Positions 38,172 to 40,854 of a stretch of 40,854 nucleotides of DNA are shown here, in pieces (the stretch's first letter is position 1; each line of letters opens with the position of its first letter). A program made the position numbers and the translations under genes. Location of the stretch: positions 1 to 40,854 of IMG/VR virus record IMGVR_UViG_3300035156_000204; one strand, written 5' to 3'. This DNA is from a virus. The notes under the pieces were generated by a model. It did no database searches. It saw nothing but the letters and a program-made list of their open reading frames with translations, and was not told the DNA's origin.

Positions 38172-38464
38172 TCACTCCTCAGCAGTAAGCTCTTCGACGC
38201 GCAACTCGACGGACTGTTCGACCACCAAATAAAGCGCCTCGATGGCAGCAGGCTGCAGCGCTTTCAGCCGCTAGACGTCCAGAACGAATCCCATGCAGGC
38301 ATGTCAGCGCGCTCAGCCTCGTCGCTGGCGGTGGCGCTTGAATCGGCCAGAAGTAGATCGAGCTCTTGGCGTCCAGCTAAGGGGATGACAAGATCATCAG
38401 TGTTCATAGCGGTAATGTTTTCGAGAGGGGTGTCGCAGTTGGGCGCGTTGAGATCTCGTACCAC
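38172..38464 (-). pseudogene. possible frameshifted small gene
   Basis: A leftward frame from GTG 38464 reads NCDTPLENITAMNTDDLVIP, then PLAGRQELDLLLADSSATAS, to a TGA at 38264-38266. One nucleotide out of frame the sequence continues LKALQPAAIEALYLVVEQSV then ELRVEELTAEE to a stop at 38172. Both halves read like protein, which fits one gene with a single-base deletion. Opposite-strand frames are Ser/Arg-rich shadows. The flanks 38024-38171 and 38465-38725 hold no gene I can support. Confidence 0.4.
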
Positions 38465-38725
38465 TTTTACTACCAGTCATTTTTCTCAGGAGTGCTTTTA
38501 TTGTGCTCGGAGTGCGATCGCGTCCCCCTTGAGCTCATTAGGTTCACACCAGCAAACCTCAAACCTAGGGGTTAAGATGGGTGCAGCCGAGCTGTCACCT
38601 GTCTCGGGGGTGTTGGCAAAAATGATGTAAATATGAGGCAGTCTTTAGGCAGTTGTTGTCGCAGTACTGTCACGCATAAACTAGACTGCGCCGGAATCAT
38701 CCCCCACCAACTCAAAACTTGTTGT

Positions 38726-39211
38726 TTAGCCGCCTTCTGGAAGAACCAGCTCCTGCAGACGCATCGTGCTACACTGGGATATGAGATAATTTTTCCAGTA
38801 GGGGATAACATAATTGACCGCTTCATGTAATGCGAAGTCATCGAGCTCGGCTTGCTCGTAACGCTTGATTAAGCTGAATTCGGCAACAATTTCACATTCA
38901 ATCGTTATCAGCCCGATCGCATCCTCTGATTCCGGATCTTCCAAGGCAGAGTCTTCGGTTATCGTACTGTCTTTAGTTTCCGCATATGACCATTTGGCGC
39001 CAAATTTAAAGAAAACCCTAAATCTACCAGTGCCATCAGTCTTGGATATCAGCGCCTGAGACCGATCCACAGACACCAAGTTTTTCAATTCCAAGTCGGC
39101 AATATTTTCTTCGAACGTGGGATCGTAACCCTTGGCAAAATACGCCCTTGTCTCAGTGACATAAACGTCGCTGAACTGCGGCCCTTCTTTATCTGCGGGT
39201 ATGGCGGTCAT
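38726..39211 (-). CDS. SecB-like chaperone of a toxin-antitoxin-chaperone module
   Basis: A 161-residue protein (E. coli SecB is 155). The N-terminal part has the SecB-type strand FSDVYVTETRAYF; the C-terminal part has ITIECEIVAEFSLIKRYEQA, then AVNYVIPYWKNYLISQCSTM and LQELVLPE. These correspond to SecB's 'FSIAGIEG...CPNILFPYAREsI...R..FP.L.L.P'. I chose ATG 39211, with AGGAAG upstream, over ATG 39268. The gene overlaps the antitoxin end by 23 nt. In TAC modules a dedicated SecB-like chaperone folds and protects the antitoxin; loss of chaperone function frees the toxin. The final helix is shorter than in SecB. Confidence 0.82.
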   Translation of the reverse strand: MTAIPADKEGPQFSDVYVTETRAYFAKGYDPTFEENIADLELKNLVSVDRSQALISKTDGTGRFRVFFKFGAKWSYAETKDSTITEDSALEDPESEDAIGLITIECEIVAEFSLIKRYEQAELDDFALHEAVNYVIPYWKNYLISQCSTMRLQELVLPEGG

Positions 39212-39941
39212 ACTCTTCCTCGCTATATCTAGGCGATAAAAGGGACTGTATATTTTCCTCTTCGCCATACAGTCGGATTTTACGTTCTACCACCCCAGCA
39301 ACAACGTGAACGGCAGTCTGGGTAGCACCCAATTCAACGGATTGATGGTAGGGTATCAATCGCTTTTCGATCTGTGATCTAAGGCTTGAATTATATGTAG
39401 AACTTTCAAGCGAACTCATAACCCATGGTAATCGTGGAGCTGTTCTAGAACCAAAGATCATACCGATATTGATATTATAAAATTGTTGCTCTAATGTCTG
39501 CTCGGCAGCTTTATGTAACTCTTTCACTGAAGCTTTTGAAAAAAGCCATTGCTTGGCCGCAGGCACTTCACTAGCAAGCCTTACAAGGTTATCCATCGCT
39601 TCAGACTGAGTTACATCGTCCGCTTCATATTTGGCGAACGAGTTCGGGCCGCCTCCAAATATAGCAGCAGCTTGAACTTGGGTCAGTCCGAGTTCAATAC
39701 GCGTATCACGCATCTGCTGCCCGGTCAGTCGTCCATCAACTTCTTTTCTAAAGTAAGTCATCGCACGCTGGTTGTCCCGGACTTGGGTGGAGGATGCTTG
39801 AACACATCCACAAACGTCACACACTGATGACTTCGAGTGGACCTGCCCATGGCGACCTTTGTATTCAACTACCCTGTCACAGCCGACCTCATGCAAGCTA
39901 CCCTCGTCGCAGATCGGGCAAGTCTCGGTATGAATATTCAT
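39189..39941 (-). CDS. mqsA: MqsA-like antitoxin with long C-terminal extension
   Basis: A 250-residue protein. The N-terminal zinc domain has C8, C11, C41 and C44 (CPICDEG ... CDVCG). The XRE HTH (about 72-120) has LGLTQVQAAAIFGGGPNSFA-KYE, very like MqsA's LTQKEASEIFGGGVNAFSRYE. Residues 125-250 are an extension absent from E. coli MqsA (131 aa), ending in an acidic/basic tail, likely the part that needs the chaperone. I took ATG 39941: GGGAGG lies 4 nt upstream and it overlaps the toxin stop as ATGA. It should neutralise the toxin and repress the operon. Confidence 0.88.
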   Translation of the reverse strand: MNIHTETCPICDEGSLHEVGCDRVVEYKGRHGQVHSKSSVCDVCGCVQASSTQVRDNQRAMTYFRKEVDGRLTGQQMRDTRIELGLTQVQAAAIFGGGPNSFAKYEADDVTQSEAMDNLVRLASEVPAAKQWLFSKASVKELHKAAEQTLEQQFYNINIGMIFGSRTAPRLPWVMSSLESSTYNSSLRSQIEKRLIPYHQSVELGATQTAVHVVAGVVERKIRLYGEEENIQSLLSPRYSEEEYDRHTRR

Positions 39942-40375
39942 AGATCCTCCCAATGGTCTGAGTGATGACAAGAAATCAGCAACATTATTACACCTTTTTT
40001 TCCGATGCAAAATTTGACGTAGAGCGGCAGTTCAAGTTCCTGCTCGGCATGTTGCCCCTGCTCGCTCCTCGAGACTTTGTAAGCATCGCACGCTGCCCAC
40101 ACCCCTGGCTTTCCGGTTTCACACCACTGCGCGTTAAGGTACTGACCGTGCGTCACAGCCCTGGTGAGGAGACTCACCAATCCCGCGTTGTTTAGGTTGA
40201 GATTCTGTACGTCATCAATGCAGGTTCGGGTGACTGGGCGAACCTCAACCTCTTGAGATAACAGATTGAGCACCTCAGCATGGGGATAGATTGGCCCACC
40301 ATTGATCCGCCTCGATGCGCCGGGCCCGGGCGCTCCGCCTTTGGAGTAACGGCTTAGGATTAATGAGGTTACCAT
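39938..40375 (-). CDS. putative toxin, divergent MqsR-like
   Basis: A 145-residue protein, first in a three-gene operon with an MqsA-like antitoxin and a SecB-like chaperone. The order of elements suits the MqsR fold: a helix (YPHAEVLNLLSQ), VRPVTRTCIDDVQNLNLNNA, a helix LVSLLTRAV, then strands ending LPLYVKFCIGKKGVIMLLIS. The YVKF strand aligns with MqsR's YLKI. The DFYKSM loop of MqsR is replaced by a segment with GQYLNAQWCETGKPGVWAAC. MqsR is an mRNA interferase; whether this protein keeps that activity is not shown by the sequence. It is larger than MqsR (98 aa). Confidence 0.7.
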   Translation of the reverse strand: MVTSLILSRYSKGGAPGPGASRRINGGPIYPHAEVLNLLSQEVEVRPVTRTCIDDVQNLNLNNAGLVSLLTRAVTHGQYLNAQWCETGKPGVWAACDAYKVSRSEQGQHAEQELELPLYVKFCIGKKGVIMLLISCHHSDHWEDL

Positions 40376-40383
40376 TATGGTAA
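40369..40383. promoter_or_regulatory. palindrome over the toxin start codon (likely antitoxin operator)
   Basis: TTACCAT-T-ATGGTAA has 7-bp arms around one base and includes the ATG of the toxin gene. MqsA proteins bind short palindromes in their own promoter, so autoregulation is likely. It could also form a weak mRNA hairpin over the start. Confidence 0.55.
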
Positions 40384-40412
40384 GTCTACTCCGAGAAAAT
40401 CATGCGACGCCA

Positions 40413-40442
40413 ATATTATTTTGCCACTGCAATCAAGCGTAA
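40413..40442 (-). promoter_or_regulatory. possible promoter of the TAC operon
   Basis: Read leftward, TTACGC (40437-40442) and TAATAT (40413-40418) are 18 bp apart, ending about 38 bp before the toxin ATG. The -10 is good and the -35 weak. The remaining stretch to attR (40443-40696) contains the right-hand GTACCA pair and no gene I can support. Confidence 0.35.
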
Positions 40443-40597
40443 TAGCGGTTGCCAACGCTTTCCGGCAAATACAGCAGGAAGCGGGCCGGGGCCGGATTAT
40501 GGAGCTCAGCGACAAGGCGAGATAGTACGGGAGTGCAGCCTATGCTGTCATTACGCTGGCATGGGTTCATTGGTGATGGAGAAGCAGTTGGATGAGC

Positions 40598-40622
40598 TTC
40601 AGCCGTACCATTTTTTGTACCA
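40598..40622. repeat. possible integrase arm-type site, right end
   Basis: TTCAGCC followed by GTACCA at 40605-40610 and 40617-40622, the counterpart of 152-176 at the left end in the same orientation. It is about 105 bp inside the attR core, against 13 bp or more for the left copy. Confidence 0.4.
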
Positions 40623-40696
40623 CTGCACGGGTTTTTGATGGTTTTGGTGCGTACGCCAGCGTAAGAGAACCCTTATGTTTACTGGGTTTCCCTACA

Positions 40697-40768
40697 TCAG
40701 TCTCCTCTGCAAAACCCACGGATAATAGCGGTGTAGTTCTGTTCCAGAGTCACAGGGGTGTGTTCCAT
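40697..40768 (-). pseudogene. folE: displaced 5' end of folE
   Basis: From ATG 40768 the frame reads [20 protein letters not shown] then a few codons to a TGA at 40697. The first 13 codons or so are the true start of host folE, up to the end of the att core; the rest is prophage sequence. Host DNA upstream (40769-40854) should contain the folE promoter, so this promoter now makes a dead-end peptide of 23 residues. Confidence 0.8.
40728..40766. repeat. attR core, right copy of the 39-bp direct repeat
   Basis: Identical to 89-127; sequence beyond 40766 is host DNA with the folE start codon. The prophage between the two cores is about 40.6 kb. Confidence 0.93.
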
Positions 40769-40854
40769 GTGGGTTCAAAAAACGCAGGGTTGCGGGCCTG
40801 CAAAGGCGCACATAGTAGCGTAGCTGGGCGCGCAGGGGTACGGCAGGCGGCCGA

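Noticed and set aside
38118-38630. A 170-codon rightward open frame
   Set aside because: Ser/Arg-rich low-complexity translation, no ribosome binding site; leftward frames over the same bases look more like protein.
38572-38841. An 89-codon leftward frame overlapping the end of the SecB-like gene
   Set aside because: It overlaps the conserved C-terminus of the chaperone in another frame and has no ribosome binding site.
40402-40638. A 78-codon rightward open frame near attR
   Set aside because: It crosses the TAC promoter and the possible arm site, lacks a ribosome binding site and has an unnatural mixture of Cys, His and Tyr.
1-40854. CRISPR array, insertion sequence or diversity-generating retroelement
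   Set aside because: No regularly spaced repeats, transposase or reverse transcriptase were found; the Gly-rich fibre repeats are coding low complexity and not a variable-repeat cassette.

Overview
The window is a nearly complete, integrated temperate phage of about 40.6 kb with its host junctions, from a Pseudomonas-type genome. The host fragment at 1-114 (minus strand) encodes the N-terminus of GTP cyclohydrolase I (FolE). A perfect 39-bp direct repeat (89-127 and 40728-40766) marks attL and attR and lies in the 5' end of folE. The host start codon ended up on the attR side and the gene body on the attL side. The GC-rich codon use, the XRE/S24 repressor type, DUF3077, PrtN and the FolE sequence all fit Pseudomonas; the species cannot be told from this sequence.

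Layout. 89-3245 (minus): leftward early operon with integrase, excisionase, four small or unknown genes, and a LuxR-type HTH gene first in the operon. 3280-4222: a lambda-like switch that can be read directly. It has two operators over PL, three over PR/PRM, cI leftward and cro rightward. 4252-10820 (plus): early genes (cro, small genes, BRO-N antirepressor, a frameshifted replication protein, DnaC-like loader, DnaB helicase, antiterminator Q). 10821-11428: Q-responsive leader region with terminators and a DUF2513 gene. 11429-12322: holin, Rz, Rz1. 12355-19574: HNH, terminase, HK97-type head and connector genes. 19590-31494: a Mu-like contractile tail (sheath, tube, chaperone with a -1 frameshift, tape measure, gp43-gp48 homologues, fibre, fibre chaperone). 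31608-34652: two leftward unknown genes, a SleB-like cell wall hydrolase (likely endolysin) and an SGNH hydrolase. 34756-38464: accessory genes, including a two-gene membrane-linked pair, a PrtN-like activator and several small or broken genes. 38726-40375 (minus): a three-gene toxin-antitoxin-chaperone module (divergent MqsR-like toxin, MqsA-like antitoxin, SecB-like chaperone) next to attR.

How it works together. CI would hold PL and PR silent through five closely matching sites about 25 bp apart. CI has Asp where S24 peptidases have the catalytic Ser, so induction probably runs through the antirepressor rather than RecA-triggered self-cleavage. After induction the replication genes are expressed, Q allows late transcription, and an HK97 head is joined to a contractile tail. 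The TAC module and the 34756-35390 pair look like lysogen-expressed cargo and are the best candidates for phage defence or superinfection exclusion. The insertion also rewires folE: the gene body sits 22 nt downstream of int, on the same strand, without its own promoter or ATG. These functional links are inferences from sequence.
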